DNA from: Chitinophaga cymbidii
GTDB taxonomy: Bacteria > Bacteroidota > Bacteroidia > Chitinophagales > Chitinophagaceae
NCBI RefSeq assembly: GCF_007992715.1
Contig: NZ_BKAU01000001.1
Location: forward strand, 1,426,001 to 1,490,000
DNA length: 64,000 bases
Reading direction: 5' to 3'
Made by a program: the position numbers and the translations under genes
The notes under the pieces: model-generated
Databases searched by the model: none
Told to the model about the DNA's origin: nothing
What the model saw: the letters and a program-made list of their open reading frames with translations, nothing else
Shown: piece by piece, positions 34,976 through 43,524 of the stretch
Position numbering within the stretch: position 1 is the stretch's first letter
Layout: each line of letters opens with the position of its first letter

Positions 34976-37105
34976 ATGAGAAGTACATCCAAATCCTTCC
35001 CGGCATGGCTGGCCGGTCTATCCCTGCTTGCAGTATTACCAGCCGCTGCCCAGGAGAAAAAAGAACTGACCTTCGACCAGATCTTCACCCATCCCGTGAG
35101 CATCACGGAGCCGCTGCCGCAGATCCGCGGGTGGGCGGACAAAAGCCATTACATTGAAACGCGCAACGGGCAATCGCTTTCGGTGGATGCCAGGACCGGG
35201 AAAACGTCGCCATACACCGCACCGGCGGAAACCGGCAGCACCGTATCCGTGAAGGACAACGATATTTTCCTGCGAACGCCCTCCGGCGAAGAGATCCGGC
35301 TAACACAGGATTCCGCGGTGGAAAAGAACCCCACCCTTTCCCCCGACGAAAAATATGTGGCCTTTACCCGTAATAACGACCTGTATGCGGTGGAAGTGGC
35401 CTCCAAAAAAGAAACACGGTATACCACCGACGGCTCTGATGTGGTATACAATGGATGGGCATCCTGGGTGTACTATGAAGAAATTCTCGGCCGCGCTTCC
35501 CGCTACCGTGCCTTCTGGTGGAGCCCGGACAGCCGCCGGATCGCATTCATGCGCTTCGACGATACGCAGGTACCGATGTTCCCCATCTATAGCGAAGTAG
35601 GCCAGCATGGCTTCCTCGAAAGAACACGCTATCCCAAGGCGGGTGATACCAATCCCGAAACGAAACTGGGCGTTGTGCCCGTCACCGGCGGAAACATCAC
35701 CTGGGCGGATTTCAATTCCAAAGACGACCAGTATTTCGGTCAGCCCTTCTGGACACCCGATGGCAGCGCGCTCTGGGCGCAATGGATGAACCGCGGGCAG
35801 GACAATCTCATTATCTATGCCATCGATCCGCAAACCGGCGCCAAAAAGCCGGTGTACGACGAAAAGCAGGCTACGTGGATCGACTGGTTCACCGATATTC
35901 ACTACCTCTCCGGCAACAAAGGCTTTATCCTGAAAAGCGACAAATCCGGCTGGGACCACATCTACCTGTTCAATATGGACGGCAGCCTGAAGGAACAGCT
36001 CACGAAAGGCGACTGGCGCGTGCGGCAGATATTACAGATCGATGAAAAAAAACAGGTGATCTATTTTACGGCGCGCAAAGAAGCCAGCACCCGTTTTGAT
36101 CTTTACAAAGTAAGCCTTCGCGGCGGTGAGCCCCAACGCCTGACCTTCGGTGATTTCTCCCACGACGTAAAACTGGCGCCGGGCGGGGATTACTTCCTCA
36201 CCGTTTACAGCAACATGCGCACACCGCCCAGGATGGCGCTGCTGAACGACAAAGGCAAGGTGATCCGCGAGCTGGGCAACGCCAGAGGCGAGGCATTCGA
36301 CAACTATGTGCTGGCCCTGCCGGAGCTGCGGACCTACAAGACCCGCGACGGCCTCGAATTGCCGATGACCATCATCTGGCCGAACAAAATGGAAAGCGGT
36401 AAAAAATACCCGGTGCTGATCAGCATTTACGGCGGTCCGGATGCCGGCACCATCTACGATACCTGGCGCCCCAACCCGGCCACCCAATGGTACGCCAAAG
36501 AAGGGCTCATCCAGGTGGTGATGGATAACCGCGCCGCCGGCCATCTCGGCAAGAAAGGCATGAACGCCATCCACCGCCAGCTGGGCAAACACGAGATCGA
36601 GGATTATATGGACGGCGCCAAATGGCTGATCACCCAACCCAACGTGGACGCCTCGAAGATCTGTATCACCGGCGGCAGCTTCGGCGGATATATGACCTGC
36701 ATGGCGCTGACCTACGGCGCGGAGGTATTCACCCACGGCGTCGCCAACTTCTCGGTGACGGACTGGCAACTGTATGACAGCCATTACACAGAACGTTATA
36801 TGGACACGCCGGCGGAAAACCCCGAAGGCTACCGCATCACTTCGGCGATCACCCACGCCGCGAAATACAAGGGCCTCCTGCGCATCATACACGGCACAAT
36901 GGACGATAACGTGCACCTGCAGAACACTATTCAGCTGGTGAACCGCTTCCAGGACCTCGGCAAACACTTTGAGCTGATGCTCTACCCCGGCGAACGCCAT
37001 GGATGGGGCGGGCCCAAAGGCACCCATTCGAAGAACGAGATGTACCGTTTCGTGTATGCAAACCTGTTGGAGAGACCCCTGCCGGAAGGGTTTAAAGGGA
37101 ATTGA
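34976..37105 (+). CDS. S9B dipeptidyl peptidase IV-like protease
   Basis: 709 residues with a signal peptide (1-25, cut after AAA). A beta-propeller (about 60-430) has the double-Glu substrate motif WVYYEEILGR, which anchors the free N-terminus. An alpha/beta hydrolase domain has Ser568 in GGSFGGYM, Asp643 in MDDNVHLQN and His675 in GERHGWG. This is the complete catalytic triad of DPP-IV, which removes X-Pro dipeptides from the N-terminus. Likely periplasmic and nutritional. Confidence 0.93.
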   Translation: MRSTSKSFPAWLAGLSLLAVLPAAAQEKKELTFDQIFTHPVSITEPLPQIRGWADKSHYIETRNGQSLSVDARTGKTSPYTAPAETGSTVSVKDNDIFLRTPSGEEIRLTQDSAVEKNPTLSPDEKYVAFTRNNDLYAVEVASKKETRYTTDGSDVVYNGWASWVYYEEILGRASRYRAFWWSPDSRRIAFMRFDDTQVPMFPIYSEVGQHGFLERTRYPKAGDTNPETKLGVVPVTGGNITWADFNSKDDQYFGQPFWTPDGSALWAQWMNRGQDNLIIYAIDPQTGAKKPVYDEKQATWIDWFTDIHYLSGNKGFILKSDKSGWDHIYLFNMDGSLKEQLTKGDWRVRQILQIDEKKQVIYFTARKEASTRFDLYKVSLRGGEPQRLTFGDFSHDVKLAPGGDYFLTVYSNMRTPPRMALLNDKGKVIRELGNARGEAFDNYVLALPELRTYKTRDGLELPMTIIWPNKMESGKKYPVLISIYGGPDAGTIYDTWRPNPATQWYAKEGLIQVVMDNRAAGHLGKKGMNAIHRQLGKHEIEDYMDGAKWLITQPNVDASKICITGGSFGGYMTCMALTYGAEVFTHGVANFSVTDWQLYDSHYTERYMDTPAENPEGYRITSAITHAAKYKGLLRIIHGTMDDNVHLQNTIQLVNRFQDLGKHFELMLYPGERHGWGGPKGTHSKNEMYRFVYANLLERPLPEGFKGN

Positions 37106-37201
37106 TAGAAATCCCGCGGAAGATAAGGCAGTTGACGGCGCCCGGCAATGGAAAAACTGCTGACAGTACGGGCTGCTTCTCCAGATCAGCAAACCACAAA
37201 C

Positions 37202-37237
37202 AACAAGGGCCGCTTCTTTTCGGAAGCGGCCCTTGTT
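37202..37237 (+). terminator. terminator of the DPP-IV-like gene
   Basis: Arms 37202-37216 and 37223-37237 form a perfect 15-bp stem around a 6-nt loop, with a modest T-rich tail. Confidence 0.8.
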
Positions 37238-37259
37238 GTTTATTCAATGCGGTAGGGGC

Positions 37260-37323
37260 AAAAAAACAGGGCTGCAAGAATACAGCCCCGAAAAATTTTA
37301 ACCATATCTTTATTGAAAAACCT
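37260..37323 (-). ncRNA. small RNA family, copy D
   Basis: Minus-strand element with the box CAGGTTTTTCAATAAAGATATGG (a variant with extra bases), the terminator GGGCUGU-AUUCUU-GCAGCCC (37269-37288) and a T-run. The innermost pair is U-G on the minus-strand RNA but C-A on the plus strand, which supports the minus strand as the RNA. The promoter region is degenerate (aligned box CGAATTTC on plus, 37328-37335). The shared upstream element GGTAAACGTGCCGAAAATCC is intact at 37389-37408. Confidence 0.5.
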
Positions 37324-37488
37324 GTTACGAATTTCCATAATTTAGAAGTAACTCTAATCCTCAAACTAGCGAATGCTATAATATTTCTGGTAAACGTGCC
37401 GAAAATCCCCTTAAACGATTTGGTGCAAGGCTGTAAAAATCGCCGAAAATGGCCTTCAAGATAAGTTTATGCGAAGCGTCAGGAAATG

Positions 37489-37548
37489 AAAAAAGGCGGT
37501 AAGAATACCGCCTTTGTAATAATTTTAACCATATCCTATGAAAAACCT
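37489..37548 (-). ncRNA. small RNA family, copy B
   Basis: Best-preserved member. The RNA should start near 37548 with CAGGTTTTTCATAGGATATGG, continue through GTTAAAA, and end at the 9-bp terminator AAAGGCGGU-AUUCUU-ACCGCCUUU (37492-37515) plus a T-run. Length about 60 nt. There is no start codon with a usable frame. It lies between the DPP-IV gene and csaA, next to copy D. Confidence 0.7.
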
Positions 37549-37552
37549 GAGT

Positions 37553-37614
37553 CAAAGATATAGCGGTTCTGATCCTTCGCAACCCCATTTCCGTGAACGC
37601 CATAAAATTGTTGG
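37553..37614 (-). promoter_or_regulatory. promoter and upstream element of small RNA copy B
   Basis: On the minus strand GTTG (37583-37580), a 19-nt spacer and TATCTTTG (37560-37553) form a near-consensus promoter. The upstream element (plus form CGTGAACGCCATAAAATTG) starts 32 nt beyond the -7 box. Confidence 0.65.
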
Positions 37615-37679
37615 TAAAGGTCAAAAATCGGCTAGGCAGCATACGGATTAAATAAAAATTTAAATTAAAAATAATACCG

Positions 37680-38018
37680 TTATGCTATCCTGTGCCCGTT
37701 CTTGACAGGGCGGTCCGGCTGCAACAGCACTATTTCCTTCTCTTCACCTACCACGCCCAGCACCAGGCATTCTGAAAAGAAATTGGCGATCTGCTTGACC
37801 GGGAAATTGATCACAGCAATGACCTGCCGGCCTATTAAACTTTCAGGCTTATACAACTTTGTGATCTGCGCGGAGGAGCGTTTGACCCCTATTTCCGGGC
37901 CGAAATCCACTTCCAGCTGATAGGCGGGGTTCCTGGCCTGGGGGAATACCTTTGCGGTCAGCACCGTTCCCACATGCATGCGTACTTTCTCGAAATCGTT
38001 CCAGCTAATGGTTTCCAT
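37680..38018 (-). CDS. csaA: CsaA-type tRNA-binding protein
   Basis: 112 residues from ATG 38018. The OB fold and core VRMHVGTVLTAKVFP, YQLEVDFG and SSAQITKLY match the CsaA family, dimers that bind tRNA and have been described as secretion chaperones. The longer upstream frame to 38081 is not conserved. It lies between small-RNA copies B and C. Confidence 0.9.
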   Translation of the reverse strand: METISWNDFEKVRMHVGTVLTAKVFPQARNPAYQLEVDFGPEIGVKRSSAQITKLYKPESLIGRQVIAVINFPVKQIANFFSECLVLGVVGEEKEIVLLQPDRPVKNGHRIA

Positions 38019-38079
38019 GACATAAATATTTAATACCCGGAATTTAGCAAAAGAGAAGGAAAAAACGGGAAGGCGGGGC

Positions 38080-38141
38080 AAAAAAATAGGGCGTTAAGAA
38101 TAACGCCCTCAAGTATTTTTAACCATATCCTATGAAAAACC
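38080..38141 (-). ncRNA. small RNA family, copy C
   Basis: Minus-strand RNA of about 60 nt beginning near TTGGTTTTTCATAGGATATGG and ending at GGGCGUU-AUUCUU-AACGCCC (38089-38108) and a T-run. Compared with copy B the stem sequence differs at several positions but stays paired while the loop is unchanged. The promoter is near consensus. It lies between csaA and the aldo/keto reductase gene. Confidence 0.7.
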
Positions 38142-38145
38142 AAGA

Positions 38146-38226
38146 CAAAGATAGACACACCTTGCTTTTTGTCAATCTGGATTTGGTAAGTGAAACGATT
38201 TAGCTCGTAAACGTGTTGAAAATCCT
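38146..38226 (-). promoter_or_regulatory. promoter and upstream element of small RNA copy C
   Basis: On the minus strand ATTG (38176-38173), a 19-nt spacer and TATCTTTG (38153-38146). The upstream element (plus form CGTAAACGTGTTGAAAATCC, from 38206) begins 53 nt beyond the -7 box, about two helical turns further than in A and B. Confidence 0.65.
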
Positions 38227-38261
38227 ACTGTTAACATCGATTTAACCAACGCCATTCACCC

Positions 38262-39251
38262 TTAATGGGTAGGTGCGTGCGGCGCCGTTTGCATAATGCC
38301 GTCTATCTCCTGCATCACCGCATCTGTAAGGCTGCCAACCACTTCCACGGCTTTGAGGTTTTCGGTCAATTGCGCTTCTTTGGTGGCGCCGAGGATAGCA
38401 GTGGTCACATTCGGGTTTCTGATGCACCAGGCGACCGATAAAGTGGCAAGGCTGGTGTTCAGCCGGTCCGCCACCTCCTGCAGTTTGACTACCTTCTGAA
38501 TATTGCCTTCCAGCAGGTTCCTGTTTTTCAGCCATTCATACCCTTCAAGGCCCAGGCGGGAGCCTTCCGGAATGCCCTTGTTGTATTTGCCCGTGAGCAG
38601 GCCGGATGCCAGCGGGCTGAAGATGGTGGTGCCAAGCCCTACTGTCCGGAAAACAGGCAGGTACTCCATTTCCATTTTTTCCCGGCGGAACAGGTTGTAT
38701 TCCGGTTGTTCCATCACCGGCCCGATCAGGTTGTATTGCCGCGCGATCATATGCGCTTCCATGATCTCGGCGGCCGTCCACTCGGAGGTACCCCAGTAGA
38801 GTATCTTTCCTTGCTGGATGAGGATGTTCATGGTCCATACCACCTCTTCCACCGGTGTATTCCTGTCCGGCCGGTGGCAAAAATACAGGTCGAGATAATC
38901 CACCTGCAGGCGCTGCAGCGCTTCGTGGCAGGCTTCTACCAGGTGTTTACGGCTGAGGCCGGTCTGGTTCGGCTTGTTGTCAGCGCCGCGCCAGCCAAAA
39001 TAAGCTTTGCTGGATACCGTGTAGGAGGTACGGTCCCAGTTCTTTTTCTTCAGCACCCTTCCCATCATTTTTTCCGATTCTCCCAATGCGTATATCTCCG
39101 CGTTGTCAAAGAAATTCACGCCATTGTCGTAAGCGATGCCCATCAGCCTGTCAGATAGTGAATCGTCTACCTGGCCATGAAAGGTTACCCAGCTGCCGAA
39201 GGACAAAACGCTCAGCTGCAGTCCTGATTTACCCAGTCTTCTGTATTCCAT
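38262..39251 (-). CDS. aldo/keto reductase, potassium channel beta-subunit type
   Basis: 329 residues of the AKR barrel. It has catalytic Asp and Tyr in FFDNAEIYALGESE, Lys in SSKAYF, His in YFCHRPDRN, and the NADP-binding FSPLASGLLTGKY and LGATKEAQL. Closest to the AKR6 group related to Kv channel beta subunits. NADPH-dependent carbonyl reductase; substrate unknown. Confidence 0.9.
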   Translation of the reverse strand: MEYRRLGKSGLQLSVLSFGSWVTFHGQVDDSLSDRLMGIAYDNGVNFFDNAEIYALGESEKMMGRVLKKKNWDRTSYTVSSKAYFGWRGADNKPNQTGLSRKHLVEACHEALQRLQVDYLDLYFCHRPDRNTPVEEVVWTMNILIQQGKILYWGTSEWTAAEIMEAHMIARQYNLIGPVMEQPEYNLFRREKMEMEYLPVFRTVGLGTTIFSPLASGLLTGKYNKGIPEGSRLGLEGYEWLKNRNLLEGNIQKVVKLQEVADRLNTSLATLSVAWCIRNPNVTTAILGATKEAQLTENLKAVEVVGSLTDAVMQEIDGIMQTAPHAPTH

Positions 39252-39383
39252 TTGTTAAAGATTGAAGTTGTGATGATCAAAAATAAAAATTCAGGCTTCT
39301 ATTCGGAAGTATTGAAAAATAATACTTTGGCATGGTTGTTGGGCCAAATAGACAAGAAATTTAGGTTAAAAAATAGGTTAAAG

Positions 39384-39417
39384 CGCAAAAACCCGGTCAA
39401 TTGACCGGGTTTTTGCG
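39384..39417. terminator. perfect palindromic terminator downstream of lptC
   Basis: Arms 39384-39400 and 39401-39417 are perfectly complementary over 17 bp with T-rich distal ends on both strands. It ends the minus-strand operon from the methyltransferase gene to lptC. Confidence 0.85.
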
Positions 39418-39430
39418 TAATGATATTCAA

Positions 39431-39991
39431 CTAATCGAAATTGACCATGCTATCCGGCGGCAGGAAGCTGCCGTAGGCGTTGATGAACTGCCACCAGGAG
39501 AAGTCCTGGTTCGCTTCCAGGCCCTGGCCGTACAGGGTATCACCGGGACGGGCCACGCGGCAAAAGGTATTGGATACGAACAGCTTTCTTTTATCGTCCC
39601 ATTTCAGTTCCTTGCAATCCAGCCGCTCTTTCGGGATCATGCCTTTGAAGTAGCTGATGAACACCACGCTGTCCCGCAGCAGGATGTTATTGTTTTTCTC
39701 CTCCATCCGGCCATAATTGGCGGTGAGGATGCTGGTCTGAATGAGGGAATCGTTATAGAATACTACCCGGAGGCTCCTGGGGAATTCGGTGTAGGCGGGC
39801 TGTTCAACGTGCCGTTCCATATAGGGAGCGGTGAGCACTCCTTTCACATGGGCTGTCTGGCTCATGATGGTTTCCACGTTGAAAGCCTCTTCTACTCCTG
39901 CTTTGTCTTTATCCAATGCCCGCACGGCATTCATATCGTTTTCGCAGCTGCAGCAGATTAAAGCAAGAGCGAGGTATAAAAGGTGTTTCAT
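39431..39991 (-). CDS. lptC: LPS export periplasmic protein LptC
   Basis: 186 residues with a lipoprotein-like N-terminus (LYLALALICCSC) and the LptC fold pattern APYMERHVEQPAYTEFP. LptC hands lipopolysaccharide from the inner-membrane LptBFG pump to LptA. Here it appears to be a lipoprotein rather than a bitopic protein, as is common in Bacteroidota. The end of the coaX operon. Confidence 0.88.
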   Translation of the reverse strand: MKHLLYLALALICCSCENDMNAVRALDKDKAGVEEAFNVETIMSQTAHVKGVLTAPYMERHVEQPAYTEFPRSLRVVFYNDSLIQTSILTANYGRMEEKNNNILLRDSVVFISYFKGMIPKERLDCKELKWDDKRKLFVSNTFCRVARPGDTLYGQGLEANQDFSWWQFINAYGSFLPPDSMVNFD

Positions 39992-40032
39992 CTGTACATT
40001 TTGATGATCAGGCGGCAGATGGAACGTCAGGA

Positions 40033-41325
40033 TTAATCGTATTTGGTTTTGATGAACCAGCGGTCACTCAGGGTGAAGCCTATCGTCAGCTTGTAGAAAG
40101 TTTCCTTTGCGATGTTCACGTCCCCGCGGGTGCCTACTTCAAATGCGGCATTGATCTGCGAGAACTGGTAGCTGAACGGCATTCTTCTGACCGGCAGGCC
40201 GAGGCCAACGGTAAAGCCCATAGCGGTCATGTCTTTATCCGCGAGCTTTACGAAATCCTTTCCGTAGTATCCACCGAGCCTGTAAGTTACTTTATTCCAG
40301 TAACCTGTCAATGCCCCGGCATTGGGAACAAACTGGCCGCCAACGCTCAGCTTCCAGCTGTTCTGCGTGGAATCCGGCTCTCCGTAATTACGGAAGTTGC
40401 TCCATTGGGCGGTGGTATAGTCCACGCCGATCATGAACTTGTCTACCTTGTTCAGCATAATACCGCCGCCGAATTGCTGCGGGTAAAGGATCTCGCCGCG
40501 CGCACCTTTTTCGTAGAGCACAGTGTCCTGCGTATCATATTCGTCGGAAGAGGCGTCGTAATAAAGTGTTTCACGCATGCGTTCCCTGCGGGCCTTGAGC
40601 TTCTGCTCGAGGCTGCCGGTGGCGCCGATGGTCAGTTCCATATCTTTACTCAGGTCGATCGTCTGCTGGATACCAACGTTGTAGAAGAAGCTGCCGTAGT
40701 CGTTGCGGCGGCTGTGCCTGGAGGGGAGGATGGTGGAGGTGACCGGGTACAGTTCTTTGGTGCTGTTCACCACGTTCCCGAAAACATATCCAACATTCAC
40801 GCCTATACTGAAATTGCCGAGGCCCACGCCTGTACCGGCAAATACCTGGTACAAGCCGCCACTGCCTTCATACTGGTGCACAACCGGCACTTTCAGGGTA
40901 TCGAAGAATGTTCTTTCCTCGTTTTCCGCAATGTTATAGGATACCCGGCTTACCGGCCGAAGGCCGAAGGCCAGGCCCCATTTTTTGGAAAGGGGGATGC
41001 CGAGCTGAAGGTAACTGAGCGTGCCGAAGCCGGCGCGGGAGTTCACTTCATTGTTGGTCAGCCTGCGTACGCCGCCATTCAGCGCCACGTCAAAAGTGGT
41101 GAGCTGCAGGTTGGAATAACTGGCAGGGTTGAGAAAGTTTACGGACTGGGCGGAATAGAACGCCTGTGAAACGCCCCCCATACCCAGGTTGACAGCGTTT
41201 TCGGAGCGGGAAAGCTCTCCCAGGCCGAAACGCGAGTAAGGTGAATTATCCTGGGCGGCAGCATTTTTTGCCGAAAGCACAGAAAAGCCTAACAGGCAAA
41301 AGAAGCTAGCTTTTGTCCAATACAT
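40033..41325 (-). CDS. outer-membrane beta-barrel protein, FadL/PorV-like
   Basis: 430 residues with a signal peptide (1-24, cut after AAA), then NSPYSRFGLGELS and many amphipathic strands to a short charged C-terminus. The N-terminal SPYSRFGLG and GMGGVS motifs are typical of a Bacteroidota outer-membrane protein family related to FadL and PorV. No transported substrate is known. The first 20 nt overlap the end of coaX. Confidence 0.8.
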   Translation of the reverse strand: MYWTKASFFCLLGFSVLSAKNAAAQDNSPYSRFGLGELSRSENAVNLGMGGVSQAFYSAQSVNFLNPASYSNLQLTTFDVALNGGVRRLTNNEVNSRAGFGTLSYLQLGIPLSKKWGLAFGLRPVSRVSYNIAENEERTFFDTLKVPVVHQYEGSGGLYQVFAGTGVGLGNFSIGVNVGYVFGNVVNSTKELYPVTSTILPSRHSRRNDYGSFFYNVGIQQTIDLSKDMELTIGATGSLEQKLKARRERMRETLYYDASSDEYDTQDTVLYEKGARGEILYPQQFGGGIMLNKVDKFMIGVDYTTAQWSNFRNYGEPDSTQNSWKLSVGGQFVPNAGALTGYWNKVTYRLGGYYGKDFVKLADKDMTAMGFTVGLGLPVRRMPFSYQFSQINAAFEVGTRGDVNIAKETFYKLTIGFTLSDRWFIKTKYD

Positions 41326-42040
41326 TGCGTTCTACGATTGAATTTAAACCTTTATACAATAAATACGGGCTTGCAAATATCTTATTTTTAAGGCGGGAAG
41401 CAAAAAAATCCAAATTACCCCCTGTTAAAAGGACGTTAAAGTTCCCATATCTGCGGCCATAGGCCGCGATCATCCCTTCCACCTCCGCCAGCGCCCCTTC
41501 CTGAACGCCGCTGAGAATGCTTTGCCGCGTATTGTAGCCGATAAAGGAATATTGCGTGTCCGGCTTCACGAGGGGCAGTTTGTCCGTGAACGTATGCAGG
41601 GCGCGGAAACGCATATCAATACCGGGACTGATCCCTCCGCCCAGGAAGGCGCCGGTCTTGTGCAGAAAATTATAGGTGATGGCGGAGCCGGCACCGATAA
41701 TGAGGCTGTGCTGCCCGGGAAACTGGCTCCAGGCGCCGGCGGCCAGTGCAATGCGGTCTACGCCGAGCGTTTCGGGCTTGTCATATGCCAGCTGAATGGG
41801 CAATGGAATGGAGTGCTGCAGCCGGATGAACGTGGTATGCGCCGCCAGCAGGGTTTCCAGCTCCTGCGGATGGTCTATTACGGAAGAAAGGATGCTTGCG
41901 CGGGGCTTGAACGTATCCAGTGCGCGGCGCACCGCGCCGGCCAGGTCGTCTTCCGGGAAAAAAAGTTCCTGCTGTAATTCCCCCTGCTGCATCACGCCGC
42001 ATTTCAGGCGGGTATTACCCAGGTCCAGGCAAAAGATCAT
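41306..42040 (-). CDS. coaX: type III pantothenate kinase
   Basis: 244 residues of the ASKHA fold: DLGNTRLKCGV (6-16) phosphate-binding motif, GVDRIALAAGAW and AGSAITYNFL. It phosphorylates pantothenate as the first step of coenzyme A synthesis and needs a monovalent cation. It is coupled to the upstream LON-domain gene (9-nt gap) and the following barrel gene (20-nt overlap). Confidence 0.93.
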   Translation of the reverse strand: MIFCLDLGNTRLKCGVMQQGELQQELFFPEDDLAGAVRRALDTFKPRASILSSVIDHPQELETLLAAHTTFIRLQHSIPLPIQLAYDKPETLGVDRIALAAGAWSQFPGQHSLIIGAGSAITYNFLHKTGAFLGGGISPGIDMRFRALHTFTDKLPLVKPDTQYSFIGYNTRQSILSGVQEGALAEVEGMIAAYGRRYGNFNVLLTGGNLDFFASRLKNKIFASPYLLYKGLNSIVERNVLDKS

Positions 42041-42049
42041 GGCGCCAAG

Positions 42050-42685
42050 TTAAAAATTATCCACTGATAAATTCCGGAAGTGCCCGTTGAGCTTCACGCG
42101 GTCTTTCAGCCGCTCCATCTCTGTGAGCATCGGGATCACCTTGTGCAGGTGGCGTTTGAGGTATTCCAGCCGCTGCAGCTCGTGGAAAAGATGCAGCAGC
42201 TCATATTCTTCCTGCAGGGAAAGCCCCGCATGGTGCGCGATATCATAGGAACGAAGCGCATCGTCCGGCCGCACGAAAGTTTTGCTGACCTGCAGGATAT
42301 GATGCAGCTCGCGCACGGCCTTCAGCACTTCCCGCTGCAACTTCTGATGGCCGCGGTGATGATTGTCCGGGTAGTTTACAATAGCGCCGGAATACAATTT
42401 CTCCGGCACCTCGCGGATCACTTCGAGGATACGGAATACTTTCAGTCCGCGCGTGGATACGTCCATTTCTCCGTTCTCATATTCCTTCACCACCTTTTCA
42501 ACTTCCACCAGCGTACCATATTCATTCGCTTTTTTGTCGATCACCACGGGAATCCCGAAAGGTTTTCCGTCCCTGATGCATTCACCGATCAGTTGCTTGT
42601 AACGGGGCTCGAAGATGTGCAGGTTCAGCTGTTCATCCGGATAAACAACAATGCCCAAAGGAAATATGGGAATGAAATTCGTCAT
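42050..42685 (-). CDS. LON substrate-binding domain protein
   Basis: 211 residues with the Lon N-terminal fold (IPIFPLGIVVYPDEQLNLHI then FEPRYKQLIGEC) and no ATPase or protease domain. Stand-alone LON domains are seen in many bacteria without a clear role. It lies between the methyltransferase and coaX genes in one transcription unit. Confidence 0.9.
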   Translation of the reverse strand: MTNFIPIFPLGIVVYPDEQLNLHIFEPRYKQLIGECIRDGKPFGIPVVIDKKANEYGTLVEVEKVVKEYENGEMDVSTRGLKVFRILEVIREVPEKLYSGAIVNYPDNHHRGHQKLQREVLKAVRELHHILQVSKTFVRPDDALRSYDIAHHAGLSLQEEYELLHLFHELQRLEYLKRHLHKVIPMLTEMERLKDRVKLNGHFRNLSVDNF

Positions 42686-42716
42686 GATCTAAAATTAACA
42701 AAACTCCCCTGTTTTA

Positions 42717-43421
42717 TCAGATGCCGAAATAGGAAAAAATATACGGGGCGGGTTTCAGATTCAGCCATGACGCGCGATTGGCTGCGAGATCATCATACGT
42801 AAGCGCCTGTATCTGTTCTTTGGTAAAATTCAGCTGCTGTTGCGGCGGGCGTTTGGCAACAACACCCAATCCCATGTCCGTATCCAGCACAAAAACATCA
42901 ATATCATTGCGCAGGCTCCTGAGATGAAGAATGGCTTTCCACACATCCCCGTTCCAGTCCCAGGCGAAATTCCCTGCTTTCCATTGCTCAAAGGTGCATC
43001 CTGCCTGTGCTGACGCCGGATTGCAATCATGCATGATGATCACGCCGTCCTGCTGCAGATATTCCAGCGCATGCTCCACATCGCGCAATGCATATTCGTA
43101 TTCATGCATGCCGTCTACCAGGCAAACATCCAGCGAGCTTTTCTGTATCAGGCCGGGAGCAACGTTCTGGAAGAATGAATCGCTCGTCTGCTCAAAATAT
43201 TCCGCCTTCAGATTTGTGGCGTTGCGGAAGAGCCAGCCCAGCCGGCGTGACAGCTTTATTCTGAATGCAGGGTCTACACCTATTTTCCTTTCCGCCCGGA
43301 TCGGCAAAAAGTTTTTCCCTTTGAACACCCCGATTTCAAGGTATGTCCTGAATGCTTTGCTGTCAATTAATTGCTGGATGATCTGCCCTCTGGTCAGTTT
43401 CATTTGGGATGCTGCTTGCAT
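42717..43421 (-). CDS. class I SAM-dependent methyltransferase (Methyltransf_24)
   Basis: 234 residues: YLEIGVFKGKNFL (SAM motif I, about 27-39), then DVCLVDGMHEYEYALRDVEH and GVIIMHDCNP. The family modifies sugars and natural products. It is next to divergent glycosyltransferases, which makes a glycan substrate plausible. First gene of the unit leading to lptC. Confidence 0.88.
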   Translation of the reverse strand: MQAASQMKLTRGQIIQQLIDSKAFRTYLEIGVFKGKNFLPIRAERKIGVDPAFRIKLSRRLGWLFRNATNLKAEYFEQTSDSFFQNVAPGLIQKSSLDVCLVDGMHEYEYALRDVEHALEYLQQDGVIIMHDCNPASAQAGCTFEQWKAGNFAWDWNGDVWKAILHLRSLRNDIDVFVLDTDMGLGVVAKRPPQQQLNFTKEQIQALTYDDLAANRASWLNLKPAPYIFSYFGI

Positions 43422-43524
43422 TTTGTGCTTTTTTCGACTATTTTGCCGCTAAATGTAAGGTAAAAGTCCAGTGTTTCAAAACAAGTTTGCCACGGCCGCC
43501 TTCTACTTTTAAACACACACCTTT

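Noticed and set aside
39916-41169. A 417-codon plus-strand frame opposite the FadL-like barrel gene
   Set aside because: Antisense shadow of a convincing outer-membrane protein.
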